Shown: one piece after another, positions 35,046 to 43,086 of the stretch | How the letters are laid out: every line of letters begins with the position of its first letter | How positions within the stretch are numbered: position 1 is the first letter of the stretch | Assembly: GCA_018650845.1 (NCBI GenBank) | Contig: JABIFF010000016.1 | Span: 124,001-188,000, forward strand | Direction: 5' to 3' | DNA: 64,000 nt | Origin: Chloroflexota bacterium | GTDB lineage: Bacteria > Chloroflexota > Dehalococcoidia > Lucifugimonadales > Lucifugimonadaceae | Program-made: the position numbers and the translations under genes | The notes under the pieces: model-generated | Database searches by the model: none | Told to the model about the DNA's origin: nothing | Seen by the model: only the letters and a program-made list of their open reading frames with translations

Positions 35046-36143
35046 ATGTCCAATTCCAGCTCTCAAGCGCAATTAGCGTTGCCAACTACTATCGATGAGA
35101 TGACGCCGGAATGGCTGTCGATGGTGCTTCCGGGTGCTGCGGTGGTCGGTGTTAGTGCCGAGCGAATTGGCGAGATGGACGGTTTTAACGGCGTTCTCGC
35201 ACGCCTGACCCTCACTTACGAAATTCCGAATTCAGCACTGCCAGCAACTCTTATTGCAAAGATTCCCGATAAAGAACCTGAGCAACGAGCTTCGCAAGCG
35301 GAAGTGTTCGATATTGAGGTCGGTTACTACAGGTCGTTTGCGGAGAACTCTGGTGCAGCTGGTTCGGTTCACCCACACTGCTATTTTTCCGCTGCCGAAC
35401 CCGACAATCACGACTACGTTCTGCTTCTCGAAGACCTTTCGGACGGTCGAATGAGTACGTTCTTCGAATTTACTTCAGTGCCCGACGCCGAACGAATCGT
35501 CGATACGCTGGCCCAACTACACGCACCACGTTGGAACAGTCCGGAGTTGGAGACTTTCGACTGGGCGGTCGATGGTCGAGATTCAAGCGTGTGGCACGAT
35601 AGGCAAGTTGCTTACGTAGCCTCGTGGGATAAATTTTGCGATTCGTGGGGCGATCTGGTCGACCCAGGTGTCCGCGAAATAGCTGAGGCATTCGGTCCGA
35701 AGATCACGGAAGTGATGACGGTGCCTGAAGACGCAGCAATAACGCTGACTCACGGCGATACGCACCCCGGAAATCTTTTCCTGTTCGACGATGCTCCCAA
35801 GCCCGGGGTTCGGGTCATCGATTGGCAACGCACAGCCGTTCAGCAGGGCGTTTGGGACGTTTCGAACTTCTTTATTTTTAGTCTCAAGCCCGAAGAACGT
35901 AGGCAAGCGGAGATGAGGCTGCTTGAACGGTATATGGCGGGACTTCAGGCGGCTGGTATCGACGACTACGGGATGGAAGATCTTGTAAAAGATTATCGAC
36001 GTGCGTTGCTGTATCCGATCATACGCATGGTGCCTATGGGTTCGAAGTTCTCTCCCGATATTCCGGGTGCGAGAGATGCTGCGCGGAAGATATTTCCTAA
36101 GCTGATGGCTCTTGAAGACTGGAACTGCGGCGAACTGTTCTAG
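35046..36143 (+). CDS. Phosphotransferase, APH / CHK-kinase-like family
   Basis: A 365-residue protein with the choline/aminoglycoside-kinase fold. The Brenner motif HGDTHPGN near residue 236 and the DWQRTAVQ metal motif near 259 match CHK/ecdysteroid-kinase-like (DUF1679) and APH proteins. The N-lobe has the expected nucleotide-binding Lys in TLIAKIPDK. It would transfer the ATP gamma-phosphate to a hydroxyl of a small molecule; that molecule is unknown and drug resistance is not implied. It is a single gene, with ATG at 35046. Confidence 0.85.
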   Translation: MSNSSSQAQLALPTTIDEMTPEWLSMVLPGAAVVGVSAERIGEMDGFNGVLARLTLTYEIPNSALPATLIAKIPDKEPEQRASQAEVFDIEVGYYRSFAENSGAAGSVHPHCYFSAAEPDNHDYVLLLEDLSDGRMSTFFEFTSVPDAERIVDTLAQLHAPRWNSPELETFDWAVDGRDSSVWHDRQVAYVASWDKFCDSWGDLVDPGVREIAEAFGPKITEVMTVPEDAAITLTHGDTHPGNLFLFDDAPKPGVRVIDWQRTAVQQGVWDVSNFFIFSLKPEERRQAEMRLLERYMAGLQAAGIDDYGMEDLVKDYRRALLYPIIRMVPMGSKFSPDIPGARDAARKIFPKLMALEDWNCGELF

Positions 36144-36168
36144 CTAGCGTCTGCCAAGTGCCGGTCGG

Positions 36169-36519
36169 CTACACCAAAATCTGGATCAATACAGCCGCAA
36201 CCATCGATGCCCCGAACGCTGCGCCTACGTATATCGCTTGTCGGGGAGTTGCTGCTTTTCGCGCTACTTGTGGAGTCCAAACCGCTACGTAAGCGACGAT
36301 TGGCAGGAACCAGAGATTCATCTCGCCGTAGCCGAACGTAAGGAATACGAGCGCTATTAGACCGATTGCGAATTCCCAAGCACGTCGATTCGACATCGGA
36401 ACCACGCCATCGCCAGATGCTGCAGCAGGTTGAGCTTGGGCGAACTTCCACATCAGCGCTAATTTAGCGATTCCAACTACGACTATCAGCCCTAAAACGA
36501 TAAATATCCACGGTGTCAT
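36169..36519 (-). CDS. Membrane protein, unknown function
   Basis: A 116-residue protein with four hydrophobic segments (about 3-23, 49-67, 70-82 and 95-115). The first loop carries an Ala/Gln-rich stretch (AQPAAASGDG). I recognise no family. It is convergent with the phosphotransferase gene, separated from its stop by 25 bases, and preceded by ATG with a GGAG-like block on the coding strand. Confidence 0.55.
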   Translation of the reverse strand: MTPWIFIVLGLIVVVGIAKLALMWKFAQAQPAAASGDGVVPMSNRRAWEFAIGLIALVFLTFGYGEMNLWFLPIVAYVAVWTPQVARKAATPRQAIYVGAAFGASMVAAVLIQILV

Positions 36520-36685
36520 CGCTCTACTCCTTTGTTGAAGGATGTGCCGGGTTCAGGTGCGTATACCGGCATATTATTATCTTCCGGCCGGGTCAGGCGA
36601 TCGGGCTGGTGAGGGATTGATGGAATAATCTGTGTTCGATTACGCTAGGTTTTCTGACTAGGTCGAACGAGTAGAGGGTGGGAAT

Positions 36686-37114
36686 ATGCCAGTCGATCCG
36701 AAAATTCTCAAGAAAAATACTGAGCAGCTTGAACGGCTTGAGCGGCTGGTTTCATCGAGTCCTAACTACGAAACTGATCTCCACGATGGCTGGACGGCCG
36801 CGGTGGCTTTTGCGCACATGGGGTTTTGGGATCGTCGGCAGGCTGAGTTGCTTCGCGATTGGAGTGTTGGCGATCCGCTTCCTGAATCGGCTACCGACGA
36901 TCAGCTGAATCCGGTTCTTGAGCGTTACTGGCAGCAGTTGACGCCGGAAGTGACGGGGCAGATGGCGGTGTATGCTGCCCGCGAAGTGAACGAGATTATC
37001 GAATCGTTATCTGACGAACAGGTAGAAGCGTTGCTTTCGATGGGTAAGGAATTCATGTTGGCTCGCGGGAATCACCGTGAGGAGCATATCGACCAGATCG
37101 AGCGGGAACTTTAG
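36686..37114 (+). CDS. DinB-like / maleylpyruvate-isomerase-type protein
   Basis: A 142-residue all-helical protein. The DGWTAAVAFAHMGFWDRR segment (near 31-48) and the C-terminal NHREEHIDQIE fit the three-His metal site of the DinB/MPI superfamily. Some members are thiol-dependent enzymes, others have unknown roles. The fit is by pattern only. The start ATG at 36686 has GGTGGG upstream. Confidence 0.6.
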   Translation: MPVDPKILKKNTEQLERLERLVSSSPNYETDLHDGWTAAVAFAHMGFWDRRQAELLRDWSVGDPLPESATDDQLNPVLERYWQQLTPEVTGQMAVYAAREVNEIIESLSDEQVEALLSMGKEFMLARGNHREEHIDQIEREL

Positions 37115-37144
37115 TTAGCGGTTAGCTGAGCAGAGGGGGGCTGA

Positions 37145-37702
37145 GTGGTGGAAGTGTTCGGTATTGCGCTCGGCGTGATCATCATCACGATCCTGCGTTT
37201 GGCAGTTCCGTTTACGATATTTCGCTGGCCGCTGTGGGGCGGAATTGCGTCAGCTGTTCTCGACTCTGTCGACATCATCATCATCTACCTGATGGATCTT
37301 GGTGATTTCAAGAATTATCACGGCACCGACAAAATTCTCGATACCTATTTCCTTGTGTTCATGGCGGTTTATTCGTGGAAGCGCTGGAAGGGACTTGAAC
37401 AGAGGATTTCGTTGGCGTTGTTCGGCTGGCGCATGATTGGGTTCGTACTGTTCGAAATAACCGGTACGCGCTGGCTACTCCTCGTCTTTCCGAATCTGTT
37501 CCTGTGGTGGTGGGTGTTTGTAGCTTGGCGAAATAAGTTCAAACCGGCTTGGGAAGTTACCAACCGACGTGCGGGAATTATTCTTGCTGTGATGATAGGT
37601 CCGAAGCTACTTCAGGAAACGATTCTTCATATTTGGCAGCTTCACCCGGTGACGATCATGCAGGATTTCTTCACCGATATTTGGAATGGTTTGGTTGGGT
37701 GA
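37145..37702 (+). CDS. Membrane protein, unknown function
   Basis: A 185-residue protein with about five TM segments and a Trp-rich central run (LFLWWWVFVAW). The start is GTG 37145 with a GAGGGGGG block ten bases before it. It follows the DinB-like gene by 30 bases and precedes a lipoprotein gene by 85 bases, so the three may be cotranscribed. I recognise no family. Confidence 0.6.
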   Translation: MVEVFGIALGVIIITILRLAVPFTIFRWPLWGGIASAVLDSVDIIIIYLMDLGDFKNYHGTDKILDTYFLVFMAVYSWKRWKGLEQRISLALFGWRMIGFVLFEITGTRWLLLVFPNLFLWWWVFVAWRNKFKPAWEVTNRRAGIILAVMIGPKLLQETILHIWQLHPVTIMQDFFTDIWNGLVG

Positions 37703-37787
37703 CGGTCATTAGGTCTTGTGGAGATTCAGGCCAATCGTTGTGAGACGATACGGTTTTACCCAGTTGGAATGGTCTAAGGGAGAGAGA

Positions 37788-38273
37788 TTGATCAAACTTA
37801 CGATTCTTGCGGCACTGTTTTTACTAGTGGTCGCTTGCGGTAGTGATACGGCTGTCGATAGCGGTGGTGCGCCTGCTGCATCTGACGATACGAACGATTT
37901 CGGCTTCGACGTTTCGATTACTGCGCGGGCTGAAGCGGTATTCACTATTGATGATGTGAAATCGACTGGATGGAAATCTTCCAAAGAATTTCCTGCCGAT
38001 GAGCTAGAGGGTGTTTCGGCAGTGTGGTTCGGGTTCTTCCAGCAGAAGAATCTTGAGGTATGGATTTACGACACGCACAAAGAAGCGGTTGGGCTGGGTA
38101 CTGGCCCGGCTGAAGAAATAGTGGCAGCCACTCGTGGCGTGAGCGGTGGTGGTGCGGGTCCTTATATGAAGCAGACGACTCACTTTGGGGCGTATGGGGT
38201 GGTCGGTAATTTGATTGTTCTCTGCGAGGTTGAAGTGGCTGTGTGCGAGAGTTTTGCCGACGCACTGCCGTAG
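37788..38273 (+). CDS. Secreted lipoprotein, unknown function
   Basis: The start is TTG 37788, chosen over an earlier in-frame GTG because AGGGAGAG precedes it and because it begins a clean signal peptide ending in lipobox LLVVAC (Cys17). The mature protein of about 145 residues has a short Ala/Asp linker and then a globular part. That part has a Gly-rich centre (GVSGGGAGP) and two cysteines near the end (LCEVEVAVCES), probably a disulfide. No domain is recognised. Confidence 0.65.
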   Translation: MIKLTILAALFLLVVACGSDTAVDSGGAPAASDDTNDFGFDVSITARAEAVFTIDDVKSTGWKSSKEFPADELEGVSAVWFGFFQQKNLEVWIYDTHKEAVGLGTGPAEEIVAATRGVSGGGAGPYMKQTTHFGAYGVVGNLIVLCEVEVAVCESFADALP

Positions 38274-38326
38274 TTTCGCTAAACTTGATATCAATCTGAA
38301 AAATACCCGGAGAACTAAGCGAAAAC

Positions 38327-38596
38327 ATGAAAAAGAGTAAGAAGCAGATGTCGAGCCAGGCGCGGTTTGTGTTTGGCGCGGGTATCGGCATTGCGATATC
38401 AGTGGCTCTTTTCAACGATGTTGATGAAGCACCAGTGAAATTTTTACTGATGGCTGCGTTCGCTGCGATTATGGGCTACGCACAGGTGATCGCTGGGCGC
38501 GACACGGCGGGCGCTCGCAAGTTCACTAAATTTGCGATGGTTGGTGGTGTTATTGCCTTGGCGGCTGGGATAGTCGCTTTCCTCGTTGTCAGCTAG
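38327..38596 (+). CDS. Small membrane protein, unknown function
   Basis: An 89-residue protein with a basic N-terminus (MKKSKKQ) and three hydrophobic segments. Its stop overlaps the TTG start of the GNAT gene by 11 bases, so the two are probably coupled. No family is recognised. Confidence 0.6.
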   Translation: MKKSKKQMSSQARFVFGAGIGIAISVALFNDVDEAPVKFLLMAAFAAIMGYAQVIAGRDTAGARKFTKFAMVGGVIALAAGIVAFLVVS

Positions 38597-39131
38597 GCAC
38601 AACATATCGTTTAGGCCGATTGCGCCTGAGGACGTGCCTAATCTCGTTCGATGGCAGGGTGAGGTTGGAGTTGCGGTGTGGTGGGGCGAGCAGGATAAAT
38701 ACCAAGACGAAATTACCGCCAAGTGGGTTCGTAGAACTGGCGGTGCTGGCGACGATTACGACAGGAATACCAGTCGATACATCATCGTCGTAGATGGCAA
38801 CGATATTGGTCACATTCAGAGTTACGAGCTGCGGCACTATCCTGAACATGCGGCCGAAGTCGATATTCCGAACTCCGGGGGGCTTGATCTATTCATCGGT
38901 GAGTCCGAGTGGCGAGATCGCGGGATTGGCACACTCGTAGTTCGTAAATTTGTCGATGACGTAGTGTTCACCTTGCCGGGTATTGAGACTTGCATTATCG
39001 ATCCCGATCCTGCGAACAAGCGGGCAATTCGTAGTTATGAGAAGGCTGGATTCGTTCACGTGAAATCCTACTATTCGGAAACAAACCACGAGAATTGCTA
39101 TTTGATGCGCCAAGAACGAGGGCAACGATAG
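38586..39131 (+). CDS. GNAT N-acetyltransferase, AAC(6')-like
   Basis: A 181-residue acetyltransferase. The acetyl-CoA motif RDRGIGTLVV and the strand-loop IIDPDPANKRAIRSYEKAGF match AAC(6')/IucB-type GNAT proteins. It would acetylate an amine; whether an aminoglycoside or a normal metabolite is not predictable. The TTG start at 38586 overlaps the previous small membrane protein gene. An HNH-like gene follows after 9 bases. Confidence 0.85.
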   Translation: MSARHNISFRPIAPEDVPNLVRWQGEVGVAVWWGEQDKYQDEITAKWVRRTGGAGDDYDRNTSRYIIVVDGNDIGHIQSYELRHYPEHAAEVDIPNSGGLDLFIGESEWRDRGIGTLVVRKFVDDVVFTLPGIETCIIDPDPANKRAIRSYEKAGFVHVKSYYSETNHENCYLMRQERGQR

Positions 39132-39140
39132 AGTGTTGCT

Positions 39141-39551
39141 ATGACCACGATTAAGCTTCCTATTGACCACCCCAAGCGACTTCTGAAATTCAGAGGAAGT
39201 GGTCGATTGTGGGAGAAGCAGATCGAGCAGCGCCAAAAGGTGATCGATCGGATCCGATACGAAGACGGTCGATGGGTGTGGGTGGGTCAGACGAAATCGG
39301 CTAAGGGCCAAAAATATCCGCAGCTGAGTTTGGGTGTCGGAAAAGGAATGCGATATCTTGCCAACGCTCGTCACATCGTGTTTTATCTGGCGAACGGTTG
39401 GGTCGATTCGAAGGCTCAGCAGTATCGGGTTCGAGATGGCGATCCGATGAACGTGCATCCGGGTAATCTGGTGCCGGTGCCGCCGATTGCTCGTACTCGT
39501 GCAGAGAGTTCGATGTGGGGCGTAAAAGAGCTTCGGGAGTTTTTCGGGTGA
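39141..39551 (+). CDS. HNH-like fold protein with altered active site
   Basis: A 136-residue protein. RWVWVGQTKSAKG, then ARHIVFYLANG, then DGDPMNVHPGNLVPV follow the layout of HNH endonucleases (W-x-W-x-G, (A/H)R-x-V, N-x-x-N-L). The catalytic first His, normally in a VxHxDG-like position, reads RVRDGD here, so cutting activity is doubtful. It could be a degenerate homing-type nuclease or a DNA-binding relative. It sits 9 bases after the GNAT gene. Confidence 0.5.
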   Translation: MTTIKLPIDHPKRLLKFRGSGRLWEKQIEQRQKVIDRIRYEDGRWVWVGQTKSAKGQKYPQLSLGVGKGMRYLANARHIVFYLANGWVDSKAQQYRVRDGDPMNVHPGNLVPVPPIARTRAESSMWGVKELREFFG

Positions 39552-39608
39552 AGTGGTGTTGGCGTAGACGGCGAATCGAGCTGGCTGGCGATATACGCGA
39601 CTCCACCC

Positions 39609-39648
39609 CAGATCCCTCGGCTCCGATGACTTCGCTCGGGAAATCGAA
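39609..39648. repeat. Dispersed repeat, ATCCCTCG type
   Basis: CAGATCCCTCGGCTCCGATG, then ACTTCGCTCGGGAAATCGAA, forms a partial stem (TCCCTCGG/CTCGGGA). Related copies are at 46868 and 57625, with a fragment at 56050. Confidence 0.55.
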
Positions 39649-39692
39649 TGGTTCCGAGTTGCTGGGGTGATGTGAGGGTCAGCGCGTGGACG

Positions 39693-40075
39693 TTAGCTGA
39701 TTTGCTCTAGAGATAGGCGGTTGCCTTCGGGATCACGGAGTTTGGCTGACTTTACGCCGGGGGCTACTTCGTAGATTGGTTCAACGTCGAACCCTTTTTT
39801 TTTAGATCGAATGTAGCGAATTCGAGATCGTCGACCTTGATCGAGAGAATTACCGATCCGCTTGTGCGAACTTCGCCGCCGCCGTGAATGGCGAGCTGAC
39901 AGCTACCTGAATTGAGAGTAACCCATGATTCTTTTGAGAGATCGGTCGCTGATTCGGGATAAGTGATTTCGAAACCGAGAGCGTCGCGATAAAACTTGGC
40001 GAGTCGGTTTACGTTGTTTGCTACTAGGATGATTTGGTAGAGATCGGGCATTGGGTTTTGCTCCTGTCCGGACAT
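39693..40075 (-). pseudogene. VOC/glyoxalase-family protein broken at a poly-A run
   Basis: From ATG 40075 (or ATG 40051) the minus strand encodes a VOC-fold protein: LYQIILVANNVNRLAKFYRD, ending in FDLKKKG. Right after the A9 run (T9 at 39795-39803 on the plus strand) the frame goes to a stop. The other frame continues as FDVEPIYEVAPGVKSAKLRD then PEGNRLSLEQIS to a TAA at 39693, the normal VOC ending. One extra A would restore a protein of about 127 residues. As at 25585, error, slippage or real loss cannot be told apart from this sequence. Confidence 0.7.
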
Positions 40076-40259
40076 GAATTCGACTGCTAGTAACGAATCT
40101 AAACGGAATATTGTGCTGTGTCATGTACACGTTTTCACCTAAAACGAGTACGTTTGTCACTTGAGCTAGAAGCTCTGTCCTTTTAATTACGCTGGGGCAG
40201 TGTTAACTTTTAGGCACGAGTTGAACCCGCTCTTTGCATCCTGACGGATCGAGATACTC

Positions 40260-40658
40260 ATGGCGAGATGCCCATTCTGCGACATATCTGACAGTGAACA
40301 AGTTTTGATCGAAGGCGATCTATTGTTCTTCATGTCGACTGCCGATCCTGTTCTAGTCGAGAGCGGGATGATACTTCCGCGAGCACATCGAGAGACCGTT
40401 TTTGATCTAACGGAAGATGAATGGGCGGAATCGTTCACTTTTCTTGCCGAGGTGAAAAAGTATCTCGACGAGAAATACAGCCCGGATGGATACAACGTGG
40501 GATGGAACGTTGGGAGTTCGGGCGGCATGTCGATACCTCACTCTCACATGCACGTGATCCCTCGGTTCGACGATGAGCCATTGGCGGGCAAGGGAATTCG
40601 TAACCAGCTGAAGCAGCCTGAGAATCGGCGCCGGTCTGCAGGTGATTTTTCTCAATGA
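40260..40658 (+). CDS. HIT family hydrolase
   Basis: A 132-residue HIT protein. The triad motif HSHMHVIPR near residues 94-102 supplies the nucleophilic histidine. An N-terminal CPFC pair is a frequent zinc-binding element of the family. HIT proteins hydrolyse nucleotide phosphoramidates or dinucleoside polyphosphates. Its stop overlaps the start of the DNA methyltransferase gene by four bases (ATGA), so the two are translationally coupled. The start is ATG 40260. Confidence 0.9.
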   Translation: MARCPFCDISDSEQVLIEGDLLFFMSTADPVLVESGMILPRAHRETVFDLTEDEWAESFTFLAEVKKYLDEKYSPDGYNVGWNVGSSGGMSIPHSHMHVIPRFDDEPLAGKGIRNQLKQPENRRRSAGDFSQ

Positions 40659-41512
40659 AGTCAAACTCGATAAATCTGACCGACAATCTTGAATTTCTTG
40701 GCGGTGTTGCTGATACTTCGGTGAATCTGATCTACATCGATCCGCCTTTCAACACGGGCGTGAAGCAGTCGATGACGAGCCTGAAAACTGTTCGCGACGA
40801 TCAAGGAGATCGCACCGGGTTTGGCGGCAATCGATATCGCACTGAGAAAGGTGATAGCAAGTCGTACATGGATTCGTTCGACGATTACATGGGCTTTCTT
40901 GCGCCGCGAATTGAAGAGGCTCGCCGAGTGCTGGCTGATGATGGCTCGTTGTTCTTGCACGTCGACCAGCGAGAATCGCACTACTGCAAAATTTTGCTCG
41001 ATCACGTGTTTGGTCGAGATTCGTTCATGAACGAGATCATCTGGTCGTACGACTACGGTGGCCGCTCAAAGCGGAAATGGCCAGCGAAGCACGACACTAT
41101 TTTCTGGTATTCGGTTGATCCCAAGAATTACACGTTCAATGCCGATGCTATTGATCGAATTCCTTACATGGCGCCTTCGTTAGTCGGTAAGGAAAAGGCG
41201 GCACGAGGCAAGATTCCTACCGACGTTTGGTGGCAGACGATTGTGCCGACGAATGGCAAGGAACGAACGGGTTATCCGACGCAGAAGCCACTGGCGATTC
41301 TTGAACGAATCGTGAAGGTTCACTCGAACCCGGGCGAGCTTGTGATGGACTTCTTTGCGGGGTCGGGCACGACTGGTGTGGCTGCTGCGAAGAACGATCG
41401 GCAGTTTGTTCTTGTTGATGCGAATCTCGAAGCTGTTCAGGTTCAGGTGAAGCGGCTTGCTGAGTATGAGCCAGAGTGTGTTGGGTTTACGCCTGAGGCA
41501 TTGACGGTTTAG
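40655..41512 (+). CDS. Site-specific DNA methyltransferase (N6-adenine/N4-cytosine), orphan
   Basis: A 285-residue amino-methyltransferase. The catalytic motif DPPFNTG is near the N-terminus (residue 29) and the SAM motif FFAGSGTTG near residue 234, giving the beta-class order. It would methylate adenine N6 or cytosine N4 at an unknown site. No restriction endonuclease lies nearby, so this is an orphan methylase, possibly with a regulatory or cell-cycle role like CcrM/Dam. It overlaps the HIT gene and is followed by a hairpin repeat at 41575-41595. Confidence 0.9.
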   Translation: MKSNSINLTDNLEFLGGVADTSVNLIYIDPPFNTGVKQSMTSLKTVRDDQGDRTGFGGNRYRTEKGDSKSYMDSFDDYMGFLAPRIEEARRVLADDGSLFLHVDQRESHYCKILLDHVFGRDSFMNEIIWSYDYGGRSKRKWPAKHDTIFWYSVDPKNYTFNADAIDRIPYMAPSLVGKEKAARGKIPTDVWWQTIVPTNGKERTGYPTQKPLAILERIVKVHSNPGELVMDFFAGSGTTGVAAAKNDRQFVLVDANLEAVQVQVKRLAEYEPECVGFTPEALTV

Positions 41513-41560
41513 CTGGTGAGGCGAGGGTGCTGCGACTGCGAATGAGGCTGTCGTATATAT

Positions 41561-41600
41561 CACCCTCATCCCAACCTTCTCCCACTGGGAGAAGGGGTTA
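41561..41600. repeat. Dispersed hairpin repeat, CCTTCTCCC type
   Basis: CCTTCTCCC (41575-41583), loop ACT, GGGAGAAGG (41587-41595) is a perfect 9-bp stem, preceded by CACCCTCATCCCAA. Elements of this kind are frequent in unrelated bacteria. It also lies between convergent genes and may act as a terminator. Confidence 0.6.
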
Positions 41601-41619
41601 CTTGTTCAGCTTGAAGTGC

Positions 41620-42921
41620 TTACGACCAAACGCGGTCGTGAGAGTCGATTTCAGACCAGTCGGAAGTATCGCCCCAAACTTCGTTAGGGTTGGCTTTGTG
41701 GCGTGGTGAGTTCCTGTTCAGGTGCTCTTCAATTGCTTCCTCGTTGAGCTCGATACCGAGTCCGGGAGCATCTGGCACGTGAACGTATCCGTTCTGAATC
41801 ATCGGTCCGTCCTGACCAGCGATAGTCACGAGGTCGTTCCACCACGGGCTGTCGACCGAGTGCATTTCTAGTGCGATGAAGTTGTCTATCGACATTGCGC
41901 ACTGGGCGTTTGCCATCGCCATTACAGGTGTACCTGCTTGGTGAAGCGCAACACCGATACCGGCGTCGCGCGCCATGTCGGCGATTCGTTTGGTTTCAAG
42001 AATTCCACCTGAAGAACCGAGGTCGGGGTGAGCGACTGAGATTGCTCGACCTTCGATTAGAGGAGCAAATCCTTCTTTGGCGAAGATGTCTTCACCTGTG
42101 CAAACCGGCGTGTCGACAGCTGCTTTGAGCTGCTGCCACTGGTCGACGAACTGCCATGGAATCATGTCTTCGTACCAGGCGAGTGTGTACTTATCGAGCG
42201 CCTTACCGATTCGGATAGCGCTTTCGAGGTTCATGTGACCGAAGTGGTCGGATGCCAGCGGAACTTCGTAGCCGATAGTGTCTCGAACTGTGGCAACGAA
42301 TTCGCCCATCTTTTCGATACCGTAGTCGGTGACCTGAATTCCGGTGAACGGGTGCATCGTGTTCATCGAAGTTTTGATGAGGCTCTTGTTGACCACGCCA
42401 CCTTCATATTCGGCTGCGATCCAGAGTCCGATGTCCATTTTCAGGAACTCGAATCCGTCGTCCATTCGACCCTGTAGCGCCTTGCCCATTTCCTCGGGAT
42501 CGCGCTTGAATGGGGTGTCGGCGTAAACCTTGATTTCGTCGCGGTACTTACCGCCAGCGAACATGTAGGCAGGAACACCGAATGCCTTACCTGCGAGGTC
42601 GCAGAGAGCGATTTCGACACCACAGACACCACCTGCAAGTCGACCGTGTCCGCCGAACTGCTTGATCTTGGCGAATAGGCGGTCGATATCGCACGGGTTT
42701 TCGCCGATGAGTCGGCTCTTGAGCATTAGGGCGTAGTTGGCGGAAGCTCCGTCTCGAACTTCACCGATGCCGACGATACCTTGATTGGTTTCGATCTTGA
42801 TCAGGGGCCAGCCGTAGCCGAAGCCGTCAGTACCTACGACCGCTACTTTGAGGTCGGTGATTCTGAGATCGGACGGGCTTGAGGACGTGCTTACTTTGTC
42901 TAGAACTTGATCGTTCGTCAT
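41620..42921 (-). CDS. Enolase-superfamily enzyme (mandelate racemase type)
   Basis: A 433-residue member of the MR subgroup. The ligands are Asp in LASDHFGHM, Glu in WYEDMIP and Glu in CTGEDIF. A general-base Lys is in FLKMDIG and the His-Asp pair is in AHPDLGSSGG and ALHQAGTP. This pattern resembles sugar-acid dehydratases (mannonate, galactarate and relatives). It lies 165 bases after the acyl-CoA dehydrogenase on the same strand. It is the second enolase-superfamily gene of the window and is not a close copy of the one at 5682. Confidence 0.9.
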   Translation of the reverse strand: MTNDQVLDKVSTSSSPSDLRITDLKVAVVGTDGFGYGWPLIKIETNQGIVGIGEVRDGASANYALMLKSRLIGENPCDIDRLFAKIKQFGGHGRLAGGVCGVEIALCDLAGKAFGVPAYMFAGGKYRDEIKVYADTPFKRDPEEMGKALQGRMDDGFEFLKMDIGLWIAAEYEGGVVNKSLIKTSMNTMHPFTGIQVTDYGIEKMGEFVATVRDTIGYEVPLASDHFGHMNLESAIRIGKALDKYTLAWYEDMIPWQFVDQWQQLKAAVDTPVCTGEDIFAKEGFAPLIEGRAISVAHPDLGSSGGILETKRIADMARDAGIGVALHQAGTPVMAMANAQCAMSIDNFIALEMHSVDSPWWNDLVTIAGQDGPMIQNGYVHVPDAPGLGIELNEEAIEEHLNRNSPRHKANPNEVWGDTSDWSEIDSHDRVWS

Positions 42922-43086
42922 ACGTGTTGATTCCTTTCTGATGGAAGAATTTGATGTGCCTGAACGGCCGATATGTAAGGACGTCCGGGGTGGTTTGGCC
43001 CGCCTGTATCGCGGTAAATCAAAACCGGAGCGGCGTTAAGGGTATCGCCGGTGGCGGGCTTAGGAAACTACTTCGTGCGTGTTGAT

